Shown here: positions 51,598-63,240 of the stretch, in pieces
How the letters are laid out: each line of letters opens with the position of its first letter
How positions within the stretch are numbered: the stretch's first letter is position 1
From: Nitzschia sp. DOCU1
Lineage: Eukaryota > Bacillariophyta > Bacillariophyceae > Bacillariales > Bacillariaceae
Assembly: GCA_951394045.1 (NCBI GenBank)
Contig: OX595994.1
Coordinates: 2,232,001 to 2,296,000, forward strand
Direction of reading: 5' to 3'
DNA length: 64,000 bases
Program-made: the position numbers and the translations under genes
The notes under the pieces: model-generated
The model's database searches: none
Told to the model about the DNA's origin: nothing
What the model saw: the letters and a program-made list of their open reading frames with translations, nothing else

Positions 51598-53139
51598 TCA
51601 AGAGCCCAATCCAAGTGGATGGGCCCTTCTACCGTTTACCATCCAAGGGTGTGCTCGAACTTGATCCAGACTCAGGCGGTCTTTGGGATCTAGAAAGAGC
51701 ATGCGCTGTAGCAAGTCCATCGCGTCACTGCTAAGCCCGATTTCCCATTCCGTCAACATCTGAACTAGATATCCCGCAGTCATGTAGTGGAATCGCTCAT
51801 CTGTCGGACACGCTCTCTCCCATGGTGGGAACCCCGTGAGCATCAGAAAAAGTATAACACCAGCTGCCCACATATCCACCGCGAATGCGTCGAAAGGCTC
51901 AGAATTCTGATAGATTTCTGGGCTCATATAAATCCACTTTCCGCATGTACCTTGGGGGGAAATTAGATGCCTCGGCCGGCCACGCCCCGAAACTATCAGC
52001 GTACTGGACCCCTGTGTTGCATTTATCTGGGTGGCAGCCGGGTTCATGTTTCCATTAACGCTCATTTGGTTGAATGAAGATGTCAAGCCCATAGCTGAGT
52101 CATCGTATGGAACCATGAGACACATTCCCATGTCAATTATCAATGCTCCGTCCTTGTGCACCAGTAAGTTCTCCAAGCTCATGTCCCTGTGGCATATTCC
52201 AACATGTTGCAAATTCTCAATTCCCTGCAGTGCGACCCAAAAACAAAGGAAGAAATTACCTTGAGTGTGTACATATTTCTTCAAGACAGTATTTGCCGCA
52301 ATTCCGTGTCAACTCACATTCAAAACCTGATCCATCCAATACCTTGCCTCTTCTTCAGAAAAGCGTTCATTCAAATCCAGTCTCTCGAACAACTCTCCCC
52401 CGTCACAGTAGGGCATGATGCTGTACAAGTTTCGCTCGTCTGTCAGCAAATCTAGAGGCATCATAATGTTTGATTCCTTCATCGCCTGAAACGACTCTGC
52501 CACCCCAGTATCTGATCGATTTCCGTTGGCCCCCCTTCTTCTCGTAGTCTCAAACCATTTTTGAATGAACTGCATTGCTGAAACCTCCTTTATCGGATCT
52601 TCTGCCAGTCGATCTCGTTCTCTTCGTATATGTTGCCAGCTCATCTCCTTGACGGCGCAGTGTTCACTGGTGACCTCCCACTCCGCCCCGTCTGCTGCAT
52701 GCATTCTTCGTTTTAGGACCACAGCAAAAAGCACCCGACCGTAAATGGCTTCCCTGATTGTCCGCTGTATCCAGTATGCGTTTTGCACCAGTGGGGCACT
52801 GGGCGGCATTCCGTTCGAGGTGGCGTTTGACGTCGCAACTTCGTCCTCCAGATTCATGCTGTCACCAGAGCTGCTGGAGCTCGAGCTCATTCCGGAACTG
52901 AAGGAGTCATCGTCGAGAGCCGATGCGTTGTTCTGAGTTGATCCGGGCACGGGTGTCGTCCGAACGAGCACATTCTGCACCGTGGCCACTTGGTTGCGAT
53001 TTGGATGGAACACCCTCGTGGTGATTCTAGCGCAGGGAATCGGTTCGGCAGGAGGAAAAGAAAGCGGATTTCTCGCTGTGACAGGAGTAGACCCAGAAGC
53101 TGATAATCCGGGATAGTCGGAATTGTACTGAAATTGCAT
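51598..53139 (-). CDS. CAMK-like serine/threonine protein kinase, two exons
   Basis: My model is complement(join(51598..52224, 52318..53139)), 482 residues. A 93-nt phase-0 intron joins YWMDQVLN to GIENLQHVG. The N-terminal 120 residues are disordered and Ser-rich. The kinase domain then shows VAIK-type Lys164 (CAVK), the hinge YCDGGELFE, the catalytic loop HRDMSLEN (Asp288, Asn293), the metal-binding Asp305 in DMG, GTCGKWIYMSPE in the activation segment, and DMWAAGVILF. All catalytic residues are present. The DFG Phe is replaced by Met, and APE reads SPE. It ends shortly after subdomain XI, so no regulatory C-terminal domain follows. Substrates are unknown. Confidence 0.85.
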
Positions 53140-53691
53140 GGTGCGATGTTACGCTGTGGACCCGACCTTTCTACCTCCCAGCTCGACCACTCCAACCACC
53201 AACTCCTCCCTCCGCCACCAGGCACTTTCCACAATATGGCGAGTGCCTTGGAACTTTGCCGCAGTTCGGCAGCTCGTCTCAGAAAAGATGCAATATCGTG
53301 CAAGAGGGCAAGTCAGAGACTAATAGTAGTAAGGAGCACTATAGAATAGAAGGGGGAGCACATCCCTTGTGCCATGTGTTGCTTTCGGTGGAATACGGGA
53401 AGAACCGGCTGGCACATCGCCATGGTGGATTGTGGCGCTGGCCTGCACTTTTCAAACGATGCTTCCCTATTGCTATTGTACCTATGTGCATGCGAAGCAA
53501 CTGCTCGCGATTCCCCCAGCGAGCCCGCCGCGCCTTTTCTTCGCCCAACCCGAAATTCCCTCCGATGCATCGATGGCATCGAATCCCGAGACGTTAAGCA
53601 ACTCTAGCAGAACGACGGATCAGAGAAACAACCTTCTACATCGCCTTTGGTCATGGCATGACCGCAGAGCAATGTTTCTAGGCTAACAGCC
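53140..53691. promoter_or_regulatory. Shared upstream region of divergent genes
   Basis: About 550 bp lies between the kinase start (- strand) and the zinc-finger-like gene start (+ strand). No coding sequence is supported. A possible splice acceptor (CTAACAG) lies just before the ATG at 53692, so an untranslated first exon may exist here. Confidence 0.4.
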
Positions 53692-55203
53692 ATGCAAATC
53701 CCCGATCCTTCTCCGTACGACCTCAGTGGAGGAGTCGCCAGTGAGCTTCCAAGTCCTGCTACAGAAAACGACGATGATATCGCTTCTGCCGCGGAAGCCG
53801 CCGCCAATGCAGTGGAAGAGGCCGACGCAGAACAGCAACGGCTAGACCAGTCGCTGTTAAGATGTCGGATATGTGGGCAAGGAGTCGTCGATGGCCGTCC
53901 TTTGCTCAGATTCATGCCGATGAACCCGTCTCTAGCAGCACTCACAATTCAGGCGCTCCCACAACCTTCGCCTGCAACTTCCATGTTCTCACAAGACATT
54001 TGCCTTCACATATTTTGTGGAAAGACAGCTTCAATCTTGCCCACCGTTAACCAGCCAGAACTGGAAATTCTCACAAAAGCAGGACTCAAGAATAAGCACG
54101 GAATCGGAGCAGAAGTCAATGGAGCACTCGCGCGCACTAGGTGTGCAAACATCGTACCCATTCAAGGCATAGAGGAAACGACACCCCCTGCAAACATGCA
54201 AGAGAAGCAGTATTACCTAGTCAGAGAATTCGAGCTACATTTAGCAGCAATCCGGTCCACACACGCTGGTGGCGCCCAAGACCCCGACGAGGCGTCTGCG
54301 CCACGTACGTTGAATGGAACGCAAAATGGACCTCTAACTGCAACGCAAATGTCAATACCGAGCATTTCAGGCATAACATCTATGCATGGAAATGCATCAA
54401 CTGTCATCAATACTTTTCCGTTATCAGGTTCTCAGCCGACCGGGGCCATGCTGCAGACCATCAACGGCTCACTTCAGAATCCTTTGAGCACGAAAACGGT
54501 GCCGAATCAACATCCGAGAGCTTCAAACTGCATGCCAAATGTAGCTGCTCCTGGAACAGTCGTGTCAACGGTGACAGGAATGATGATGGGCAGTCAACCA
54601 GCGATGTTGGGGGCACCGATGGCGGTATCGGCGGCAGCAGCGGCTGGTTCCTTTGCCGGGTTTCCCGCGACGCCTTTCCGACATGTCTTGCCACAGCAGG
54701 GGAATTTGTTTGTTCGGTACCCCGGAAACCCGCTCACGAATCAGCAGGGGATGCCAGGAACAATGGGGCAGGTAACGATACCTCCTCCCATGGGAGCTGT
54801 TCCTCTGCCACCGCAGCTCCCCCATGCGCAGCACCTTGCGGCACCACCACAAAATCCGTCAAGGGTCGTTCGACCCCAGCAGGTACCGGGGACCATTTCT
54901 GAGGCGAGTGCTTCCAATGGGGGCGGAGCGAACGAGAAGAGCACGAAGATAATTCCAAATCACGCAGCAGCGGGAAGAACGATCTCGAAACATTCTATTT
55001 TAAACAACCAAACACTAACTTTTCCAGGGATTCTCACAAACCCAGACGTTGCCACGGTTGAAGGAAAAATCAAGTGTGGTTGTGGGGGGACGTACTTGCA
55101 ATCAGGGACGCCCAAAGGAGCTGCTAGCTGGAGAAATCACGTGGTCACAAAGCGGCATCAGAAATGGATAGAAGCACAGGGCGCTGTACGAGGGAATAAT
55201 TAA
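53692..55203 (+). CDS. Zinc-binding-like protein with N-terminal CxxC and C-terminal C/H motif
   Basis: The ATG at 53692 gives 503 residues. The N-terminal region has an acidic/Ala helix then CRICG (Cys58, Cys61) followed by CLHIFCGK, a possible zinc site. The middle (about 190-430) is Gln-, Pro-, Met- and Thr-rich, like transcriptional activation regions. The C-terminus has CGCGGTY followed by a WRNHVVTKRHQKW segment; together these could form a C2H2-like finger. No named family was recognised. A nuclear or regulatory role is a guess from composition. Only 39 bp separates its stop from the TyrRS stop on the other strand. Confidence 0.6.
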   Translation: MQIPDPSPYDLSGGVASELPSPATENDDDIASAAEAAANAVEEADAEQQRLDQSLLRCRICGQGVVDGRPLLRFMPMNPSLAALTIQALPQPSPATSMFSQDICLHIFCGKTASILPTVNQPELEILTKAGLKNKHGIGAEVNGALARTRCANIVPIQGIEETTPPANMQEKQYYLVREFELHLAAIRSTHAGGAQDPDEASAPRTLNGTQNGPLTATQMSIPSISGITSMHGNASTVINTFPLSGSQPTGAMLQTINGSLQNPLSTKTVPNQHPRASNCMPNVAAPGTVVSTVTGMMMGSQPAMLGAPMAVSAAAAAGSFAGFPATPFRHVLPQQGNLFVRYPGNPLTNQQGMPGTMGQVTIPPPMGAVPLPPQLPHAQHLAAPPQNPSRVVRPQQVPGTISEASASNGGGANEKSTKIIPNHAAAGRTISKHSILNNQTLTFPGILTNPDVATVEGKIKCGCGGTYLQSGTPKGAASWRNHVVTKRHQKWIEAQGAVRGNN

Positions 55204-55242
55204 GACTAGATCAACATGATCATTCGAGAGGGTACTATTCAT

Positions 55243-57570
55243 CTATTTCTTGCCCTTGTTTTTTGCCAACTTCTTCGCCAATGCTTTCAGGGCCTTGCTA
55301 GCCTGTAATGCTTCGCTATCAGTCTTGACTGCTTCACTCAATTTGTCCAAGGTTGATACCATGATTGGAATAACAGCACCCTTCAGATCGCCTGGGTGTA
55401 ACACTTGCTCCCCTTGGGCGAATGCGGCTTCAATTTCAGCCCTATTTTTGAAAACCACGTCACCACCATTTTCTGGTAACCGACTAATCTTGAACTCCCC
55501 TTGACTGATGTCGGCTAGTCCAAATACGAAAGCCGTAGAAAGGGAGATAGGTGGACAGAAGGATATATTTCCAGGCTCGCAAAACGCTTTCTTCATCTTG
55601 GATTTTCCGTGGACCTACGATGACCAAAAAATCAGTCCGAAATCGTTGAGGCGCCAAAGCTATACCCAACACGATAATCACTACTGGCCACATACCTTGG
55701 GATCATCCAACAAAAAGTACTCATCGTTTTCCGTCTTGTGTGCAGCCGACTCTCTTTGTTGCAGTAGAAGTGAGGGTGCCTTCCCAATGGACACGTCGGG
55801 TGGCGACAGGCCTGGTAATTTCGCTTGAAAGAATGCACCCAGTAGCTTTGCCATTACGTCCGACTCCGCTTCGCCTTCCAGAAATGCAACGGAGGCTGGC
55901 TCCACACCTGCAACATCCGCAGTCTTCATTAGACGAGCAACCACCCACCCCGCGCCATCGGAATCCTTCATCTCAGGTCCCATTACATCATTCAACATGA
56001 AATGCCGACCCACATTTATGACGCTGATCCAGTAGTTGCTAGGGTCAGCCAGAATAGCCTCACTCTGGTAGATAATCTGAACCTTCTCCATCGTCAGCGG
56101 GTCAAGCGCTTTCAATGCCACCGTGAAGATCTTGTAGTAGGCGTCGATTGCCTTCTGATCAGCATCACAGGCATTGCATACTCGCGCTGACCAATCCGAG
56201 AGGTAAAGAATGGCTGGTCTTTCTCCGGCCTTTTGCAGCAAAGCCAACGTGTCCACTGCTTCCTGCAAAGTGGGATTCGCGGTGGGTACGGGGCCGAATA
56301 CCAAGTGGCTTTTGGCGGCAACTTTTCCAAGTTCCACAAGATTCAGTCGTCTAACTACCTTTTCCGTGGACGCATTCACTGCGTCTTTCTTGTACTGTTG
56401 AACAAGCGAGAGCAAATTTTTTGCATTTTCGTCGGTCGAAAAATGTGTTCGGACAGGGTCCAAGAGAACGTTGAGTGCATCAATCAATCCTTGTTTCAAA
56501 TCTCCTTCGGAAAGGTGTCCGTCGAGGAATTGCTCCCGGACGGAATCAAAATCTGTGTAGGTGGTACCTCCTGCGGTGAAGGTAGCTCCTGGTGGGCTGA
56601 AAATAATATTTTGAATGTAGTCTAGGCATGGGTTCTTGAGATCATCCTTGACCAAATGCATGGACTCCTTTCCGGCGTCAATGTTTTGATTGTCTGTCAC
56701 CGCGTTGTTCTCGGCATTTTCCTGCGCTTTTGTGGGGCAGTAGGCGTTTCTAATTTTTCGCTCAACGTCTTCTGCCGAATCCTCCATAAAAACTGCTGAA
56801 TCCGGGTCTGATTTGGACATTTTCTCTTGCCCTGCCTTGAGACCATACAACATGTGATGACTCAGTATGATTGGTTTGTTCTTGATCTTTGCGGCTTCGC
56901 AGTACTCCCTGGCTAACATGTTGACCTTCCGTTGATCTACCCCAAGTTGACAGATATCCGCCTTGAGAAAGAATACATCCGTGCACTGCATGAGGGGGTA
57001 CAATATTTGCGCCGCAGTGAGATTTCCTTCTAGGCGCCCCATGATTTGGCAGCACTTTTTGATTCTGGTAATGTTGAATCGTCGCGCAACATCCAGCATT
57101 GTCGGCCAGTACCTGTCGGCATGGTTGGTGATCTCCTCCGATGCCCACTTGAAGACAACGTTCGATAAGTCCATGCCAGCTGCTTTCCACACTTCGATCA
57201 GGTATTTTCCCACCGTTTTGATTTTCTCCAGGTCTCCTCCCATTTTGTCGTTCATTAGTGCAAACCAGTCTGCCACCCAGAATATGAACGTTGCGTTTGT
57301 TCCCTCAACAGTGCACTTGTTCACATTCATTGCCTTGAAGACGCCTTGCGCAATGTGCATGCGCCCGCTGGGTTCGAATCCGTCGTAAAGGTTGAAACCT
57401 GTGGCGTGCTCAGAGCCTCGGCCTTTCGCGAGCAACAACGCCTTCAGTTCAGAGCTCGAAATGCACTCTTCGCCCACGGTCAAGATGCGCTCCCAGTCTG
57501 CTTGCAGCTCGGGGCTCCACTCTCGAGCAGGCTTGGCTGCTGCCGGTGCGCCCTTCTTTTCCTCAACCAT
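55243..57570 (-). CDS. Tandem (pseudodimeric) cytosolic tyrosyl-tRNA synthetase
   Basis: My model is complement(join(55243..55614, 55696..57570)), 748 residues. An 81-nt phase-0 intron joins FLLDDPK to VHGKSKMKK. The first half (to about residue 370) is a complete eukaryotic/archaeal-type TyrRS catalytic core with a HIGH-like HIAQG (72-76) and an intact KMSKS (250-254). The second half (about 395-748) repeats the fold (ILYLSDWSARV aligns with FIFWVADWFAL). It has NPTL where HIGH should be and only KSKMKKAF near the KMSKS site, so it is probably catalytically dead. The enzyme charges tRNA-Tyr in translation. Pseudodimeric TyrRS is known from trypanosomatids. The Lys-rich end may bind tRNA. Confidence 0.9.
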
Positions 57571-57909
57571 GACTTGATTGTTAAGCTTTTCCCTGTGACG
57601 AAGCGACGCCGTAAGTGAGCAATGACGACCAAACCGTGAATGTCGTCCTGCCTGCGCACTGGAACTACCTCTGTTGTAGACACAGCGAGCGGAAACTCAC
57701 ACTCCAACTCCTTACCGGTATGGACTGGTAGCTTCGAAGGCTTGGGATTGCGATGCTAAGAAGGACAACAGCGCTACTAATGATAGAGTCCACCAAATTT
57801 ATGTGAACGAGATGAGGGGTTGTCAAACTCGGACTACGTACGCAGTACAGACGCAGCCAAATTTCATCGACCTTTGTCTATTTGATTAATCTCAAAATCA
57901 CATTCAGGA
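57571..57909. promoter_or_regulatory. Intergenic region upstream of TyrRS
   Basis: About 340 bp lies between the TyrRS start and the stop of the next - strand gene. It should contain the TyrRS promoter and the 3' end of the neighbour. No specific element is recognised. Confidence 0.4.
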
Positions 57910-60030
57910 TTAGTAAAGAAGGTACTTCTGGTCAACGTTTCCCGGAGCTTTAGCAAACAAAAGCGTGGGATCGTCTCTGTCCTCCTGCCGAATAGTGTTT
58001 CCAATGACTAAAAACTGTTCTGCCTGGATGTCGTTGCCAACCCATGTTTCATCCCGCTCTTTGCGCAGTCTTTCAATCCTCCCTCTTTGTGGGCGCCCTG
58101 CCCATCGCTGCCTCATTGTCTTTCATTATCAATTGATCCAAGGACTTCTGCCGCCTCCCCGAATTCCTAGCACATATCATGGATGAGGCAGATTCGCTAC
58201 TACTGCAGAACACAGGAACAAAATAGTACTTACCAAAAAGTACAAGTCATCAGGTTTCTGGGCAAAAAATGGACGTTCTAGCATTGCCATCCCACTCATA
58301 TGAGCCCGATCTCGATCTACATTCGGTAGTGGGGCGTTCCCAGGCAGTCTGCTTTCTGAATGCATTTCGGATGGTCTAGTCGGAACGACAATTGCGGGAG
58401 AAGTAGATGGACCACGTGCTTCTAGACGGGCCTTCATATCTTCGTCATTCGGAGATTTCTGCCGCGCTGCAAACTTAGCAATCGTGTCCCAACTGATTTT
58501 GTTCTCCTTTTCGCCATTGGGCGGTGGCGCCTTCCGAGAGGGTATGCTTTCTGAATGCATTTCGGATGGTCTAGCCTGAACGACAATTGTGGGAGAAGTA
58601 GATGGACCACGTTCTTCGCAGTGAATCTTCATTTCCGCTTCCTTCCGAGACTGCTGCAACGCCGCAAACTCAGCCAGAGTGTCCCAGCTGATTATGTGCT
58701 CCTTTTCTTCATTTGGTTGTGAACCATCCCCAGGGAATCTGCTTTCTTTATACATTCCGAATGGTCTAGCCGGAGCGAATGCAGCAGGCAAAGGAGATGT
58801 ATCAGGTGCTGCCAGAACAGTCTTCATTTCCGCCTCCTTCCCGGGCTGCTGCAACGTCTCAAATTCTGCCAGATTGTCCCAACTGATTTTGTTCTTCTTT
58901 TCTTCATCATCTTTATTGGGCAGTGAAGCCTTCTCAGGGAGTCTGCTGTCTGAAAACATTTCGGACGGTCTAGCCTGAACGACAATCGCGGGTGAGATGG
59001 ATGGACCATGTGCTTCGTTCCGAGCCTTCATTTCCGCTTCCTTCCGAGCCTGCTGCTGCAACGCCACAAACTCAGCCAAAGCGTCGCCACTTATTTTAGT
59101 CTCGTTGTCTTCATCTCCAAGATTGAATTGGGGAATTTTTGCTTTTTGTTTTGCCTCTATGAATGCTATTCGCTTTGCTTTCTCGGAAGCAATCCTTTGT
59201 TCTTCCAAGAGTTTCAGTTTTTCTGTGGTCCCCCCCGATTTTCCCCTCGCCTCAACCCATGCCTGAAGCTGAGCAACAGTTTCTGTAGAAACCTTGGTTT
59301 TTCTTTCCATGCGTGTTTCTGTGAGAGGCTTTCCGTGTTTCCCTTCTTTTATTCTCCGTAGAGCCTTTTCCTCTGCCCTCCGTTTTGACTCTTCCCATGC
59401 CATTCTTCGAGATTCCGCCTCTAGGCGGGCTGTTGTGTCTCGTCGTCGTTGAGCTTCTTCTTTAGCACGGCGCTTGATTTGAAGAACAGTAGGCTCTAAC
59501 GCACCATTGAATGCAGCGGGCACAACCTCTACTGTTTGGGTCGACCCAAAGTTTCTTCCAGAGATTGTCGTGTCTAGCTCGCCCATGCTACTAGATCTGG
59601 CGTGGCGTTGTTGCCTGGCTTGCTGCCTTGATCCTCTTGCGTCGTTGTCCCGCTGTTCTCTTGCTCCGTAAGTTTCAGACGGTGAGTCGTGCCTCGGCAC
59701 AAATGCCACCATGTCGACTGGATTTTCCTTAGGGCTCGTCGCCCCTGTAAGTGATGTAGTCTTGAATGGTTTCTCGTCCGTGGAAGCTCTTGTCGCGGGG
59801 GCTCCATCTTTGTTATTGGCGTCATCTGCAGCATTTTGATCGACAGCCCATTCTTCCGCAACGAGGCCAAGTTTACTCCCAACGTATTCGGCGATTTCGG
59901 GCGAGGGCAGGACGACGCTCAACTGATGGCACCGAGTTTTCTCAATTCCCTCAGAAACTAAGAACGCATTGCTAAATCGTGCGTTCCCTAATATCACTAG
60001 CAGCAAAACTGAAGATGTGGGCGATTTCAT
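57910..60030 (-). CDS. Plastid-targeted repeat protein of unknown function, two exons
   Basis: My model is complement(join(57910..58107, 58234..60030)), 664 residues. The 126-nt phase-0 GTAAGT...GGCAG intron joins DDLYFL to RWAGRP; other acceptors nearby break the frame. The ATG at 60030 is preferred over one at 60111 because it yields a clean signal peptide (SSVLLLVILGNA) ending in FSNAF, like the ASAF-type site of bipartite plastid presequences in diatoms. Residues about 220-310 are Arg/Glu-rich and helical. Four repeats of about 65 residues with core KISWDTLAEFAALQQ and ARPSEMHSES follow. The last exon carries ERDETWVGNDIQAEQFLV and ends DQKYLLY. No enzymatic domain was recognised. Confidence 0.75.
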
Positions 60031-60326
60031 CGCAATGCAGGCTGCTCTTCGTGTGGTCCTACTCTGATGGTCGACAGGTCTCATGGATAGAAAGGGTTGT
60101 GATTGATGCAAAAGAATATTTGATTATTTATTATGATGGGGCTGACGTGTCGATTGGGGTATGTCTTTCTATTTTCGGCGTCTGTGCTCCTTTCTTTGAC
60201 ACTCGCGATTACAAACAACCCCGAAAGGCAAGGGGGGCGCTTGGCATTCCCTTTTCTCTGATGTTATGATCATGCCCCACTACTGTTTAGAGATTGCATT
60301 AACCGATCCACACTTCTTCCGCCATC

Positions 60327-60986
60327 ATGGATCTCTCTGCTGTGTTGCCTCTGCTTCAAAGAATATGGAGATTTTTGGCTCTGGCGACGAGTGCTGACAA
60401 TGATTCTCTGTTTAGTCGCGTGCCTCGAATTGTTTTAGTCGTCATTTCGTACGGCGGTTTTTATACGCAGGCAATAGGGCTTCTCCTCCACGCCATGGAC
60501 TACTTCGCGGTTCACCACTGGTACGTCCTGTCAATTACTTGCGCAGTGGCGGTGCTGGCTATTTCGGGCGTCATTTTGACTTCATACGAGTGGATGTGGA
60601 GGTGGCAAAGTTGGATTCTTCCGTCGCAGTCGCAAGGGCGTGTCGTGACGGTGGAAGACGACGACGACGAGTCCTTTCAGGCTTGGTCAAAGAAAATCGG
60701 CCGGGTTGGAGCGATTCTGCTTTTGTGGTCATTTTACTGCTGGCTTAATGTGCGATTGGACTATTCAGTATTCTGGCGCTATTATTCTCAAGCCAACGCC
60801 GACTACAACGTGGAGTTGATGTTCGTCAATTGCCTACAGGCGGGGCCCATCCTGGTCGGCGCGGCCTACACCATGTATCATATATATCCTCCATTCTACA
60901 CGTGGCACTGTCCGCCAACAAGAAATCCAACAGTGTCTACAGCGAACAGCGTCGGTGAAGCGCACATGGAAAGCCTGTTGGCATAG
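60327..60986 (+). CDS. Small four-helix membrane protein, unknown
   Basis: A single exon gives 219 residues. Four hydrophobic segments are visible, at about residues 35-55, 66-88, 128-145 and 165-190, with an acidic loop (EDDDDES) between the second and third. Aromatic residues are frequent. There is no recognisable family, signal peptide or catalytic motif. It is divergent from the plastid-targeted gene, with about 296 bp between the starts. Confidence 0.6.
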   Translation: MDLSAVLPLLQRIWRFLALATSADNDSLFSRVPRIVLVVISYGGFYTQAIGLLLHAMDYFAVHHWYVLSITCAVAVLAISGVILTSYEWMWRWQSWILPSQSQGRVVTVEDDDDESFQAWSKKIGRVGAILLLWSFYCWLNVRLDYSVFWRYYSQANADYNVELMFVNCLQAGPILVGAAYTMYHIYPPFYTWHCPPTRNPTVSTANSVGEAHMESLLA

Positions 60987-62545
60987 TAGTACCACCATGA
61001 CTTCGAAAGCATCCGGATGCAATCAACGCTGTGAGTCCTTCCTGTTGCTTGGAACTTCTCAAATCAAATGCCACAAAACGCAAATAGAATCCACCGTGGG
61101 CTGTGCGAAAAGCCAGACCCTTACAAACCACGGTTTGATCATTATCCACTAGCGGTGCGAAGAATTCAAACTCGATTCTGTTGGCAAACGAATCTGATGA
61201 AGGAATAAAAATGAATTGCACAGGATCTGTTATTGTGTAGTCCGTTCAACTTATCATTTTGGCCCATTAATGCTATTTGATTTTCCCTCCCCACAAATTG
61301 TTGCGATTATTATGATCGTAAAGATTCGAGTTGTATCGAGCAAAGTAGCATGGATTTTAGATTTAGTCGTGACTCTCGTACATCGAACACGGGATGCAAC
61401 TGAACATTGTTAGAGATCGTCATATCATAGTCGAGACTCTCATCGATCGAGCTAGGGATGCAATTGTGGAACACCCGCCCAAGTAAAAATAGCACAAAAT
61501 CATTATTTAGCCTGTAACATTCCGGATAGTCCAGGAACTTAACTCAAGACCGCCTCGTATCACAAACACCTGGAAAATTTTCTCCGAACGTACCAACCCG
61601 CAAACGCCGTAAACGTACGCAAGGAATGCAAACGGAATGCAAACAACCCATCTTTTTTCACCAATTTATCAGGTGTAACCGCCAAAGCACGGAATTTCCG
61701 ACGCCTCTAGCTCCTCCAATTGATTTGGCTGAGGGGCCAAATCCTCCACCCAAGCATTCGCGATGGCGCTCCTCCGATAACAATTTCTTCTCTCCCCCTT
61801 GCCTTTAAATCCCTTTTCCTTCCTTTTCCCTCTCCCATATTAGCGGATGCTGCGTTTTTGTTGACCACGGTAATAATATTTTTTTATTGAAAGTAGTCCA
61901 AATACTTAGCATTAAGCGCATTGCTTATTCTAGGTTATATTTCCGCCTACATTTTTGCATTCTTACTATATTAGCCGCTACATTGGGGACGTGGAGCAAA
62001 TCTTGCTATTTTCGCGAGCAAATCCAGTATACCATGAAAAGGATTCTAATCATTTTTCTTAAATTTTAAGCTTTAAATTACCAATGAACAAAAGGATTGG
62101 AAGCACTCTCCAAACTGTTTGGTAAAAGGCGTAACGTTTTCGTCTAGCAAAGCATCGATAGTACTTAGACTCTATTTTTAAACGATGAATCAAGTCGTCT
62201 GATTGGTGAATGCCAATGGAACTGAGCACGAAATAACGACACCGCGGCACGGGGGATATGCAAATTACCGTTAGCAATCATTCAAATTCTCTTTCCACAT
62301 TCATCCAGCGCGGTCTTTCCGCTTCTGTCGTTGTCATCTTTGCCCATATCAGCTAGCCGCTATCAAGTTAATTGTGATTGCAATGCGAAGAACCACTACA
62401 AACCCACCAGGTTTTCGCTTTCTTTCGATCTCATAATTTTCAGAAGCCTACCAACGTGAAACGTGCCGATACATGCAACATAGTGATGCTTGCCGGATTC
62501 TGAGCCTGCAAATCATTCTAAGCGTCATGATATGACGCGGAGAGA
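60987..62545. other. Gene-poor region, about 1.56 kb
   Basis: No gene is supported on either strand. It is AT-rich, especially near 61870-62070. A degenerate direct repeat of roughly 40 bp with GTGACTCTCGTACATCGA and GAGACTCTCATCGATCGA lies near 61370 and 61430. No RNA gene was recognised. Confidence 0.4.
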
Positions 62546-63240
62546 GTGATCAACAATGAGGCCGAACTTCAGAAAGACAAGACAGCATCGGAACGCCCGG
62601 AACCAAAGCCACCTATCTACAACCCCAGTCATGAATGCGAAAGCCTTTGCTCGAAGTCCGATCCGACGCGTTGGAGCTGGGGAGAGCATCTGAGGATGAG
62701 ACGAATGAAGAAGGCTTTATCGAGGCGAATGAAGAAGAATTTATCGCCGTGGTGAATTACATCAAGATAGATATTTGACCTGCCACAGGTTTTCCGACCT
62801 ACGAATCTGATGATGCTCCAGAGAACCCCGATGATCCGGATTAAGTTCGTGCCCAAATCGACACTGGTGCACACATATCCTGTACTCATCGCATCGCTAT
62901 GATTCAAGGATACACCAAGTTCACGAAAGACCGACCACGCCGATGCAACTCCGAAAGGCTTAAGATATGTGCACGTCTCAATCATCCCAGTACTCGCTGC
63001 AGAACGCGATCTGATTCAAACTGCTGAATACAAGGCCAAGGATATCAAGTCGGAAGATATCATTTACTTATCGAGTAGAGCATCGTGTCAGGCGTGCCAA
63101 AGTAACACCGATAATTCATTCTCCCATTCACCAAGGGTGTCGTCGAAAAGAGCAAGATGCTATCATGTACAACGTGCATGTGCCAATTGGATTCGTCAGT
63201 TAACGAACGAGTGTGATTGCCATTCTGAGGTGAGGCCATA
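62546..63240 (+). pseudogene. Decayed LTR-retroelement fragment (gag end and aspartic protease)
   Basis: One frame reads an acidic segment (EGFIEANEEEF), two in-frame stop codons near 62776 and 62842, then VRAQIDTGAHIS near 62845, which contains the DTGA active-site motif of retroelement aspartic proteases. After about 62940 the protease-like reading continues in another frame (ATPKGLRYVHV), so there is also a frameshift. No reverse transcriptase or LTR was found. It resembles the copia-like elements common in diatom genomes. It is clearly inactive as it stands. Confidence 0.55.

Noticed and set aside
54883..55027. Possible intron GTACCG...TTTTCCAG in the zinc-binding-like gene
   Set aside because: Its 145-nt length would break the frame, which is open and in register on both sides without splicing.
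58120..58233. Alternative acceptor AATGAAAG for the last intron of the plastid-targeted gene
   Set aside because: It keeps frame but is a poor acceptor; the GGCAG twelve bases farther on is also in frame and fits the consensus better.
60987..62545. Short open frames of 60-90 codons in the gene-poor region
   Set aside because: They are AT-rich, lack domains or splice-compatible neighbours, and are of the length expected by chance.
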